Below, one piece after another: positions 53,502-61,155 of a stretch of 64,000 nt of DNA (within the stretch, counting starts at the first letter, position 1; each line of letters starts with the position of its first letter). The position numbers and the translations under genes were made by a program. Location of the stretch: NCBI GenBank assembly GCA_902629935.1, contig CACOSU010000001.1:62001-126000 (forward strand), written 5' to 3'. The DNA is from an uncultured Pelagibacteraceae bacterium. Its GTDB lineage: Bacteria; Pseudomonadota; Alphaproteobacteria; Pelagibacterales; Pelagibacteraceae. The notes under the pieces are model-generated. The model ran no database searches and was not told where the DNA came from. It saw only the letters and a program-made list of their open reading frames with translations.

Positions 53502-54464
53502 ATGAAAAAAGTTTTAATAATTGGAGCAGGGTCAATGGGTGCAGCTTTCTCTGTTCCTTTAATAGACAATAATCAAAAAGTAACTTTGACTGAACCATAT
53601 AACTCAAATTTACTAAGAAAATTAAAAAATAAAAAAAAATTTCATCCAGCCCTAAAAATTAACTTATCAAATAAACTTAATATTAAGAAATTTAATCCTG
53701 AACTTCTTAGTGAAAAATGGGACTTAATAGTAGTTGCTGTAAGCTCAGTAGGTATAGATATGATAAAAAATTATCTAAAAGATCTTAAACAAAAAACTTT
53801 AATACTTGTTTTAACAAAAGGTTTGAAATTTCAAAAAAAAAGTAAAAAATTAATTAGTATGTCTGAGCAATTAAATTTAAACAAAAATAATTTAAATATT
53901 TCAATATTGAAAGGACCTTGTTTAGCAAAAGAATTAGCCAGGAAGGTAAAAAGTTATACTGTAATAGCAAATAAAAATATAACTATTGCTAAAAAAATTG
54001 GAAAAATGATTTCAACTAATTATTACAAAACAGAATATTCTTCAGATGTAAAAGGTGTTGAATTTTCCTCTGCTATCAAGAATATTTATTCAATGATAAT
54101 TGGATCAGGTCAAGGAAATAACACATCTTCTGCTTTATTCAGAAAGTCTATAGATGAAATGAAATATTTAATTAAATTTTTTGGAGGAAAAGAAGAAACT
54201 GTTAACGGTTTAGCTGGTATTGGAGACCTTTATGTGAGCGCTGTAGGAGGCAGAAACAGTAAAATGGGAGAATACTTAGGTAAGGGAATCCCTTTTAAAA
54301 GTGCTAAAAAGAAATTTATGAAAAATGACACCATTGAGGGTGCTGATTTAGCCAATGAAATTGCACCCTATGTTTTAAGAAAAATTAATAAAAAAAAAAT
54401 TCCATTAATGATTGCATTATTAAGTGCAATTACTAAAAATAAGAAATTAAAAATAAATTATTAA
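53502..54464 (+). CDS. gpsA: NAD(P)-dependent glycerol-3-phosphate dehydrogenase-like
   Basis: This 320-residue protein has the GpsA Rossmann motif VLIIGAGSMGAAFSVPL, the segment LVLTKGLKFQ and the catalytic lysine in GVEFSSAIKNIYSMIIG. It interconverts dihydroxyacetone phosphate and glycerol-3-phosphate. Located after glpK, it could feed glycerol carbon into glycolysis, or supply phospholipid precursors. It is Lys/Asn-rich and rather divergent from enterobacterial GpsA. It is convergent with tmm, with a 4-bp gap. Confidence 0.83.
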   Translation: MKKVLIIGAGSMGAAFSVPLIDNNQKVTLTEPYNSNLLRKLKNKKKFHPALKINLSNKLNIKKFNPELLSEKWDLIVVAVSSVGIDMIKNYLKDLKQKTLILVLTKGLKFQKKSKKLISMSEQLNLNKNNLNISILKGPCLAKELARKVKSYTVIANKNITIAKKIGKMISTNYYKTEYSSDVKGVEFSSAIKNIYSMIIGSGQGNNTSSALFRKSIDEMKYLIKFFGGKEETVNGLAGIGDLYVSAVGGRNSKMGEYLGKGIPFKSAKKKFMKNDTIEGADLANEIAPYVLRKINKKKIPLMIALLSAITKNKKLKINY

Positions 54465-54468
54465 TTTT

Positions 54469-55800
54469 TTATTTATTTAAAAAAGTTTTCATTGAGTCAT
54501 CCATTGCTTTTTCCCAAGGTGTGTGATGGATTGGTGCAACAGATCCAGTTACAGGAGACGAAAACGATTTATTTCTATAAGTTAGAATGTCTTCTACTTT
54601 ATGATGTTCCCATTCTTTAAAATGTTTTCTAATTAATTCAAAATCTATTTTAGGATAATCAGACATTTCATGAAGCTCTTTGGTATATTCTGTTTGAAAA
54701 TCAATCATTTGATCAGGATTTTCTAATTTTTCTTCCATTGAAACCCATTTATTTATGTCTTCATCTATTTCTTCATCAGTAGGCATTTTGATTTTTCCCA
54801 TGATCACATCTCTTGCATACCATCCTTGACAATCAAACATATTAAATGTGTGAAACTGATCCTGCATGCCTAAATATAGAAGTTTATGATTATCTTGCCA
54901 CACAACACCTTTGTAAAGTTTTGGCGGATATAATCTATTATGTGTTTTTAATTTTAAACTTTCATCTAAAAATGGGAAATGATGAAGATAGCCTGTACAC
55001 AAAATAATTACATCAGCATCTTGCTCTGTTCCATCTTTAAATATAGCTTTTTTTCCTTCTAACTTATCTAAGTAATGAACCTCTTTCATTCCTTTTGGCC
55101 ATTTAAATCCCATTGGGTTATGCCTGTATCCAATAGTTACACTTTTAGCACCATACTTATTGCATTGTAGAGCCACATCTTCAGCTGAATAACTGCTTCC
55201 GAGAACAATAACATTTTTACCTCTGAATTCTTCAGCATCTCTAAAATCATGTGAGTGCATTATTCTTCCTGGGAAAGAATTCATACCTTCATATTCAGGT
55301 ATAAAAGGAACAGAAAAATGACCCGTAGAAACCACAAGATAATCAAATGTATCAGTTAAAATTTTATTATTAACTTTATCCTGATAGCTAATTTCAAACT
55401 TATCATTTTTATAAATAGTGTTAGTAACTCGAGTATTAAATTTAATCTTACTTTTTATATTTCCTTTACTTACTCTTCCTAAAATATAATCTTGCAAGAC
55501 TTCACGTGGAGGAAAAGAAGGAATTGGTTTTCCAAAATGTTCATCAAAAGAGTAATCAGCAAATTCTAAACACTCTTTTGGTCCATTAGACCACAAGTAT
55601 CTATACATACTATTAGGAACAGGATCTCCATATTGATCAGAGCCAGTTCTCCAGTTGTAGTTCCATAGTCCACCCCAACTTTCTTGTTTTTCAAAACAAA
55701 CTATTTCAGGAATTTTTTCTCCTTTTTTTTCTAAATGTTCAAATGCTCTTAAAATTGAAAGTCCACAAGGACCAGCACCTATGATTGCTACTTTTGACAT
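54469..55800 (-). CDS. tmm: Trimethylamine monooxygenase (flavin-containing monooxygenase)
   Basis: This 443-residue FMO has the FAD motif VAIIGAGPCGLS, the FMO identity region FPGRIMHSHDFRDAEEF and the NADPH motif VLGSSYSAEDV, all as in bacterial Tmm. Tmm oxidises trimethylamine to TMAO with NADPH and O2. The length is that of characterised Tmm enzymes and no motif residue looks lost. It lies 8 kb from tdm and next to the TMAO transporter region, which supports the same pathway. It is convergent with gpsA and divergent from the Fe-ADH. Confidence 0.93.
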   Translation of the reverse strand: MSKVAIIGAGPCGLSILRAFEHLEKKGEKIPEIVCFEKQESWGGLWNYNWRTGSDQYGDPVPNSMYRYLWSNGPKECLEFADYSFDEHFGKPIPSFPPREVLQDYILGRVSKGNIKSKIKFNTRVTNTIYKNDKFEISYQDKVNNKILTDTFDYLVVSTGHFSVPFIPEYEGMNSFPGRIMHSHDFRDAEEFRGKNVIVLGSSYSAEDVALQCNKYGAKSVTIGYRHNPMGFKWPKGMKEVHYLDKLEGKKAIFKDGTEQDADVIILCTGYLHHFPFLDESLKLKTHNRLYPPKLYKGVVWQDNHKLLYLGMQDQFHTFNMFDCQGWYARDVIMGKIKMPTDEEIDEDINKWVSMEEKLENPDQMIDFQTEYTKELHEMSDYPKIDFELIRKHFKEWEHHKVEDILTYRNKSFSSPVTGSVAPIHHTPWEKAMDDSMKTFLNK

Positions 55801-55877
55801 AGAATTTTTCCTATCATTAATAAATTTATAAATATATCTTACTAAGAATTTTAAAAAAAATAAAATTATATTTTTTA

Positions 55878-57038
55878 ATGGACATTAATTGGAATTATCC
55901 CACCACGATGTGGATAGGTGAGAATAGAATAGAGGATTTATTCTTAGCTTGTAAAGAGCTAAACATTTCAAACCCACTATTTGTAACCGATAAAGATTTA
56001 ATAAATTTAGAAATTATAAAAAATATAATAATAAGTTTAAAAAAAAATTTTAGAAATCTTTCTACTTTTTCTAATTTTACGGGAAATCCAATTGGCGAAA
56101 ATGTTGAAGAAGGAGTTAAAGTTTACAATACTCTGGGTTGCGATGGTGTAATAGCTTTAGGAGGTGGAAGTGGTTTAGATGTTGGAAAAGCAATAGCATT
56201 TATGTGCAATCAATCAAGACCTTTATGGGACTTTGAAGATATTGGTGATCAATGGAAAAGAGCTGATGGTTCTAAAATATCAAAAATAATTGCAGTTCCA
56301 ACTACAGCTGGCACAGGATCTGAAACAGGACGAGCGTCTTTAATAATTAATAAAGATACTGGTGCAAAAAAAATTATTTTTCACCCAAAAATGTTACCTT
56401 CAATCGTAATTTTAGATCCTTTGCTCACTATAGATTTGTCTCCGAGATTAACCGCTGCAACCGGAATGGATGCATTAGCTCATAATTTAGAGGCCTTCTG
56501 TGCACGTGGATATCATCCAATGGCTGACGGTATAGCAATAGAGGGAATGAAACTAATAAAAAATTCTTTACTAAAAGCTTTTAAAAATGGAAATGACGTT
56601 AATGCTAGAATGGATTTACTTGCTGCTGCATCAATGGGTTCAGCTGCATTTCAGAAAGGACTTGGAGCAATTCACTCATTGAGCCACCCGGTAAATGGTA
56701 AATTTAATGTACATCACGGATTGTCTAATGCAATATTTATGCCCTATGTGTTAACATTTAATAAATCTTCAATTGAAAATAAGATAATTTCTATTTGTGA
56801 TTATCTTAACTTAGATAAAAGTTTTGATAGTTTTTTAGATTGGATTTTAAAATTAAGAAATAATTTGAATATTCCACATAAATTATCAGAAGTTATGGAT
56901 TGTAGTAATATTGATTTAGAAGAACTATCCTTGATGGCATACGAAGACCCATCAACAGGAGGTAACCCAAAAGAAATAAGTAAGCAAGATTTAAAAGAAA
57001 TGTATAAAAAAAGTATTACTGGAGAATTATTTAAATGA
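55878..57038 (+). CDS. Iron-containing alcohol dehydrogenase
   Basis: This 386-residue group III alcohol dehydrogenase has the NAD-binding GGGSGLDVGKAIAF and the metal ligands Asp and His in GMDALAHNLEAFCA, with further histidines in GAIHSLSHPVNGKFNVHHGLS. Substrates of the family range from methanol and ethanol to butanol and longer or functionalised alcohols. SAR11 Fe-ADHs in this context have been discussed as methanol-oxidising, but the sequence alone does not settle this. It overlaps the amidotransferase gene by 4 bp and shares the promoter gap with tmm. Confidence 0.88.
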   Translation: MDINWNYPTTMWIGENRIEDLFLACKELNISNPLFVTDKDLINLEIIKNIIISLKKNFRNLSTFSNFTGNPIGENVEEGVKVYNTLGCDGVIALGGGSGLDVGKAIAFMCNQSRPLWDFEDIGDQWKRADGSKISKIIAVPTTAGTGSETGRASLIINKDTGAKKIIFHPKMLPSIVILDPLLTIDLSPRLTAATGMDALAHNLEAFCARGYHPMADGIAIEGMKLIKNSLLKAFKNGNDVNARMDLLAAASMGSAAFQKGLGAIHSLSHPVNGKFNVHHGLSNAIFMPYVLTFNKSSIENKIISICDYLNLDKSFDSFLDWILKLRNNLNIPHKLSEVMDCSNIDLEELSLMAYEDPSTGGNPKEISKQDLKEMYKKSITGELFK

Positions 57039-57823
57039 AAAAAATTTTAATTGTTGAAGGTAATCCAACCGAGGAAAATAAACAGTTCACTGTTGCAGGT
57101 ATTCAAACACATACAGAAAGTTTAAAACACAGTCTTAGCTATTTTACAGATAATTTAATAATTGATGTTGCAAATCCCTCATCAGACAAAAATATTCAGA
57201 AAATAGTCAATAATCTTGACAGTTATGATGGCCTAATATGGGGTGGAAGTAGTTTAAATATTTACAACGCAACTCCAGAGATAAAAAGGCAAATTAAATT
57301 TATGAAGGAGTGTCAAAAAAAAATTAAAAAAATTTTAGCAATCTGTTGGGGAATGCAAGTAGCTGTGACTGCTGCAGGAGGTGAAGTAAAAAAATGTACA
57401 AATGGTTCCCAGAAAGGAATTGCGTTTGATATAGAAATTAATGAAAATGGTTTAAAACATCCGTTATACATAAACAAAAGTTTAAGATTTAATACACCTG
57501 CTTTTAATTTTGATGAAGTTGTAACAATGCCTAAAAATTCAATTTTATTAGCTTCAAATTCAATTAACAAAGTGCAAGCACTCAATTTTAAAGTAGGTGA
57601 TTGTGATATTTGGGGTCTCCAATATCATCCTGAAATAACTTATAATAAAATGATAAATTTAATTATCTTCAGAAAAAAAAGACTTTTAGATAAAGGTGCA
57701 TTTACAGACGAGGATGAAATAAATATTCATATTAAAAAAATAGAGGAAGAAAATAAAAAGTTAGATAAAAAGTCTAGAATGAGAGAGTTAGAGAATTGGT
57801 TAAATTATCTTAATTTAGAATAG
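57035..57823 (+). CDS. Class I glutamine amidotransferase-like protein
   Basis: This 262-residue protein has the GATase1 fold. The nucleophile Cys is in [16 protein letters not shown] near residue 105 and the His/Glu pair in [11 protein letters not shown] near 190. Stand-alone GMP-synthase-like amidotransferases of this type act on gamma-glutamyl compounds or supply ammonia to partners. The C-terminal region (about 225-262) is highly charged. It overlaps the Fe-ADH by 4 bp, so they are probably coupled, and overlaps the convergent fhs by 9 bp. The substrate is unknown; removal of gamma-glutamyl groups from amines is one possibility. Confidence 0.78.
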   Translation: MKKILIVEGNPTEENKQFTVAGIQTHTESLKHSLSYFTDNLIIDVANPSSDKNIQKIVNNLDSYDGLIWGGSSLNIYNATPEIKRQIKFMKECQKKIKKILAICWGMQVAVTAAGGEVKKCTNGSQKGIAFDIEINENGLKHPLYINKSLRFNTPAFNFDEVVTMPKNSILLASNSINKVQALNFKVGDCDIWGLQYHPEITYNKMINLIIFRKKRLLDKGAFTDEDEINIHIKKIEEENKKLDKKSRMRELENWLNYLNLE

Positions 57824-59500
57824 TCCTTCAATTTCACCTTTATCATTTAATTTAATAGAGTCAGCTGCGGGAACTCGTGGTAATCCAGGCATTGTCATTA
57901 TAGCTCCACAAACGACTACAATAAATTCAGCACCAGAAGAAAGTCTTATTTCTCTAATTGGTAAAGCGTGACCAGTTGGTGCTCCTTTTAGATTAGGATC
58001 TGTTGAAAAACTATATTGTGTTTTTGCAACACAAATAGGTAATTCACCGTAACCAGCATCCTCAAAAGTTTTCAGTTGATCTCTTATTTTTGTATCAGCA
58101 ATTACCTCATCTGCTCTATAAATTTCTTTTGCAATAGTCTCTATTTTTTTAAATAAAGGAGTATTACTCTCATATAAAAAATTAAATTTAGCCTGATTTT
58201 TTTCACATAGATCTACAACGTGTGCTGCTAGTTCTTTTGTTCCCTCACCACCATTTGACCAGTGAGTACAAAGACTTGCTTTCACATCTAAGCTGTCACA
58301 AAATTCAATTAAAGCTTCTACTTCATTATCAGTATCTTTAACAAAATGATTAACAGCAACTGCTACTGGTAAACCAAATTTTTTAACATTTTCAATATGT
58401 CTCTCTAAATTAACCAACCCTTTTTTAAGAGCATCTACATTTTCATTTTTTAGATCATCTTTTGCAACACCACCATGCATTTTTAATGCTCTAATTGTTG
58501 CAACTATTACAACACAACTTGGTTTTAAATTTGATTTTCTACATTTTATATCTAAGAATTTTTCAGCTCCTAAATCAGCACCAAAGCCAGCTTCAGTGAC
58601 AACATAATCAGCAAGTTTTAGACCAGTTTTTGTTGCAATTACCGAATTACATCCATGTGCAATGTTTGCAAATGGACCTCCATGTATTATTGCAGGATTA
58701 TTTTCTAACGTTTGGGTTACATTAGGTCTTATTGCGTCTTTCAACAACACAGTCATAGGTCCTTGGGCTTTTAAATCTTTTGCGTAAATTGGTTTCTTAG
58801 ATCTATTGTAAGCAATTGTAATATTACCTATTCTTTTTTCTAAATCTTGTAAATCATTTGATAAACAAAAAATAGCCATGATTTCTGAAGCGACAGTAAT
58901 ATCAAAACCATCTTCTCTTGGGAAACCATTAGCTACACCACCTAAATTAATATTTATTGATCTTAACGATCGATCGTTCATATCCATAACTCTTTTCCAA
59001 ACAACTCTTCTGACATCGATGTCTAATTTATTCCCCCAATAAATATGGTTATCAATGAGTGCTGATAATAAATTATGAGCAGATGTTATTGCGTGGAAGT
59101 CTCCTGTAAAATGAAGATTAATTTGTTCCATTGGAACTACCTGAGCATATCCTCCTCCAGCAGCCCCACCTTTCATTCCAAAAGAGGGACCTAAACTTGG
59201 CTCTCTTAAACAAACAATTGATTTTTTTCCTATTTTATTCAATCCATCATGAAGTCCAACAGAGGTTGTTGTTTTTCCCTCGCCAGCAGGTGTTGGTGTA
59301 ATAGCTGTAACTAAAATCAATTTACCATCAGGCTTATTTTTAAGTGTATCTAGATATTCTAAATTTATCTTAGCAATATGTCGCCCCATCGGACTAAACG
59401 CTGCACTTTCATCTGGCACATTTATTTTTGCTAAAACATCATTTATTGGTTGCATTTTAGCCTCTCTAGCTATTTGAATATCTGATTTGACATCACTCAT
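57815..59500 (-). CDS. fhs: Formate-tetrahydrofolate ligase
   Basis: This 561-residue protein is a full-length Fhs with the ATP-binding loop [35 protein letters not shown] and the [17 protein letters not shown] region. It joins formate to THF with ATP, linking the formate produced by methyl-group oxidation to the THF C1 pool, or working in reverse to make ATP. It lies between the tmm/Fe-ADH genes and soxBDA, matching a methyl-oxidation context. It is divergent from soxB with a 128-bp gap that shows no clear regulatory structure. Confidence 0.95.
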   Translation of the reverse strand: MSDVKSDIQIAREAKMQPINDVLAKINVPDESAAFSPMGRHIAKINLEYLDTLKNKPDGKLILVTAITPTPAGEGKTTTSVGLHDGLNKIGKKSIVCLREPSLGPSFGMKGGAAGGGYAQVVPMEQINLHFTGDFHAITSAHNLLSALIDNHIYWGNKLDIDVRRVVWKRVMDMNDRSLRSININLGGVANGFPREDGFDITVASEIMAIFCLSNDLQDLEKRIGNITIAYNRSKKPIYAKDLKAQGPMTVLLKDAIRPNVTQTLENNPAIIHGGPFANIAHGCNSVIATKTGLKLADYVVTEAGFGADLGAEKFLDIKCRKSNLKPSCVVIVATIRALKMHGGVAKDDLKNENVDALKKGLVNLERHIENVKKFGLPVAVAVNHFVKDTDNEVEALIEFCDSLDVKASLCTHWSNGGEGTKELAAHVVDLCEKNQAKFNFLYESNTPLFKKIETIAKEIYRADEVIADTKIRDQLKTFEDAGYGELPICVAKTQYSFSTDPNLKGAPTGHALPIREIRLSSGAEFIVVVCGAIMTMPGLPRVPAADSIKLNDKGEIEGLF

Positions 59501-59628
59501 TTAAAATCCTTTAAATTAAAACGTTTACTTGCAGACTTCATATCCTTTTTTAAGTTCTTTGGAAACTTCTAAAAAATATATATAAAAAAAATAAGAACTA
59601 TTTAGATTCTTTACTATAAAATTAACTA

Positions 59629-60885
59629 ATGCAGAAATATTCTATATTTAATTTAGTCAAAAATGCTTTTTCTAATCATCAAAATTGGGATTTAGCATGG
59701 AAGGACCCAGAACCAAAAGAGGAATATGATGTAGTAATTATTGGAGGTGGTGGCCATGGTCTTGCTACAGCTTATTATCTTGCCAAAGAACATAATATTA
59801 CAAAAGTTGCAATCATTGAAAAAGGATGGATTGGAGGTGGAAACGTAGGACGAAACACTACAATCATTAGATCTAATTACATGCATGATGAAAACGGATT
59901 ATTCAGTGAATTTGGAATGGATTTATGGAGAAAGATGAGTCAGGACCTAAATTACAATGTAATGTTTTCTCCTCGAGGAATTATTAATCTAGCTCACTCA
60001 GATGCGCAAATGAATGCTTATGCGAGAAGAGGAAATTCAATGAGGTTAAATGGAATAGATGCTGTTCTTTTGAATAGAGAACAGGTCAAAGAAATTATTC
60101 CAATGGCTGATTTTTCTGAAAATGTTAGATTTCCAATTTTTGGTGGCTTGATGCAACCAAGTGCAGGAACTGCAAGACATGATGCGGTTGCATGGGGTTA
60201 TGCTCGTCAAGCAGATGACATGGGAGTTGATATTATTCAAAATTGTGAGGTAATTGGTTTCGATGTTTCTGCTGGAAAAATAAATGGTATTCGAACATCT
60301 CGTGGAAATATTAAAGCTAAAAAAGTTGGTTTATGTGTTGCAGGAAGCACAAATATTTTAGCTGAAAAATTAAATATGACTTTACCAATAGAAACTCATC
60401 TTCTTCAAGCATGTGTTTCAGAACCAGTTAAACCTGTTTTAGATAGCGTAGTAACTTTTGGTGCTGGACATTTTTATATTAGTCAATCTGATAAAGGCGA
60501 AATGGTTATGGGTGGAGATCTCGATGGATATAACAGTTACGCACAAAGAGGAAATCTACCAACTTTACAACATGTTTTAACAGAAGGTATAGCGATGATG
60601 CCTTTTTTAAGTAAGTTAAAAATGCTTAGAACCTGGGGCGGTATAATGGATATGTCAATGGATGGATCTCCCATAATTGATAAAACTCATATAGATGGTT
60701 TGTATTTAAATTGTGGTTGGTGTTATGGAGGTTTTAAAGCAACTCCTGCATCTGGCTGGACGTTTGCCCATACAATTGCTCAAGATAGAGTTCATGAATT
60801 AAATGCAGGATATAGTTTGAACAGATTTAATACTGGTCATTTAATTGACGAAAAGGGACTTGGAACTAAAACCTGGATATCATAA
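59629..60885 (+). CDS. soxB: Sarcosine oxidase/N-methylglutamate dehydrogenase beta subunit (SoxB/MgdA-type)
   Basis: This 418-residue DAO-family flavoprotein has the FAD motif VVIIGGGGHGLATAYYLA, GGGNVGRNTTIIRSNYM and GTARHDAVAWGYARQ, which contains the His expected to carry covalent FMN. It is the substrate-oxidising subunit of a heterotetrameric enzyme. Homologous sets oxidise sarcosine (SoxBDAG) or N-methylglutamate (MgdABCD), and with gmaS/mgsABC in the window the second is plausible. soxD begins immediately after its stop. The call is firm to family; the substrate is open. Confidence 0.9.
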   Translation: MQKYSIFNLVKNAFSNHQNWDLAWKDPEPKEEYDVVIIGGGGHGLATAYYLAKEHNITKVAIIEKGWIGGGNVGRNTTIIRSNYMHDENGLFSEFGMDLWRKMSQDLNYNVMFSPRGIINLAHSDAQMNAYARRGNSMRLNGIDAVLLNREQVKEIIPMADFSENVRFPIFGGLMQPSAGTARHDAVAWGYARQADDMGVDIIQNCEVIGFDVSAGKINGIRTSRGNIKAKKVGLCVAGSTNILAEKLNMTLPIETHLLQACVSEPVKPVLDSVVTFGAGHFYISQSDKGEMVMGGDLDGYNSYAQRGNLPTLQHVLTEGIAMMPFLSKLKMLRTWGGIMDMSMDGSPIIDKTHIDGLYLNCGWCYGGFKATPASGWTFAHTIAQDRVHELNAGYSLNRFNTGHLIDEKGLGTKTWIS

Positions 60886-61155
60886 ATGCTCTATATTAAA
60901 TGCCCACATTGTGGAATGAGACCACAAATTGAATTTTCTTATGGTGGAGATGCAAGTGTAAAAAGGCCAGAACTGAACAAAGAAATTTCTGATCAAGAGT
61001 GGAATGACTTTGTTTACAATAGAAAAAGCTTAAGAGGAAAACATTTAGAGTTATGGCAACATATATCAGGATGTAGACAATGGATAAAAGTAGAGAGAGA
61101 CACTGCAACTCATGAAATATTTAAAACTTTTAAAGCTGATGAGGAAGTTGCTTAA
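60886..61155 (+). CDS. soxD: Sarcosine oxidase/N-methylglutamate dehydrogenase delta subunit (SoxD/MgdB-type)
   Basis: This 89-residue protein matches the small zinc-binding delta subunit: CPHCGMRPQIEFSYGGD at the N-terminus, and HISGCRQWIKVERDTATHEI near the C-terminus. The Cys and His residues form a structural zinc site. It starts right after soxB and its stop overlaps the soxA ATG by one base. Length and motif order are normal for the family. Confidence 0.9.
   Translation: MLYIKCPHCGMRPQIEFSYGGDASVKRPELNKEISDQEWNDFVYNRKSLRGKHLELWQHISGCRQWIKVERDTATHEIFKTFKADEEVA

Noticed and set aside
54451-54478. AT-only inverted repeat between gpsA and tmm as a bidirectional terminator
   Set aside because: The stem (aaataaat/atttattt) has no G:C pair and such repeats are expected by chance at this composition.
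59501-59628. fhs-soxB gap as a possible riboswitch (for example glycine)
   Set aside because: The 128-bp gap shows no recognisable paired elements or conserved cores by eye; only ordinary AT-rich sequence was seen.
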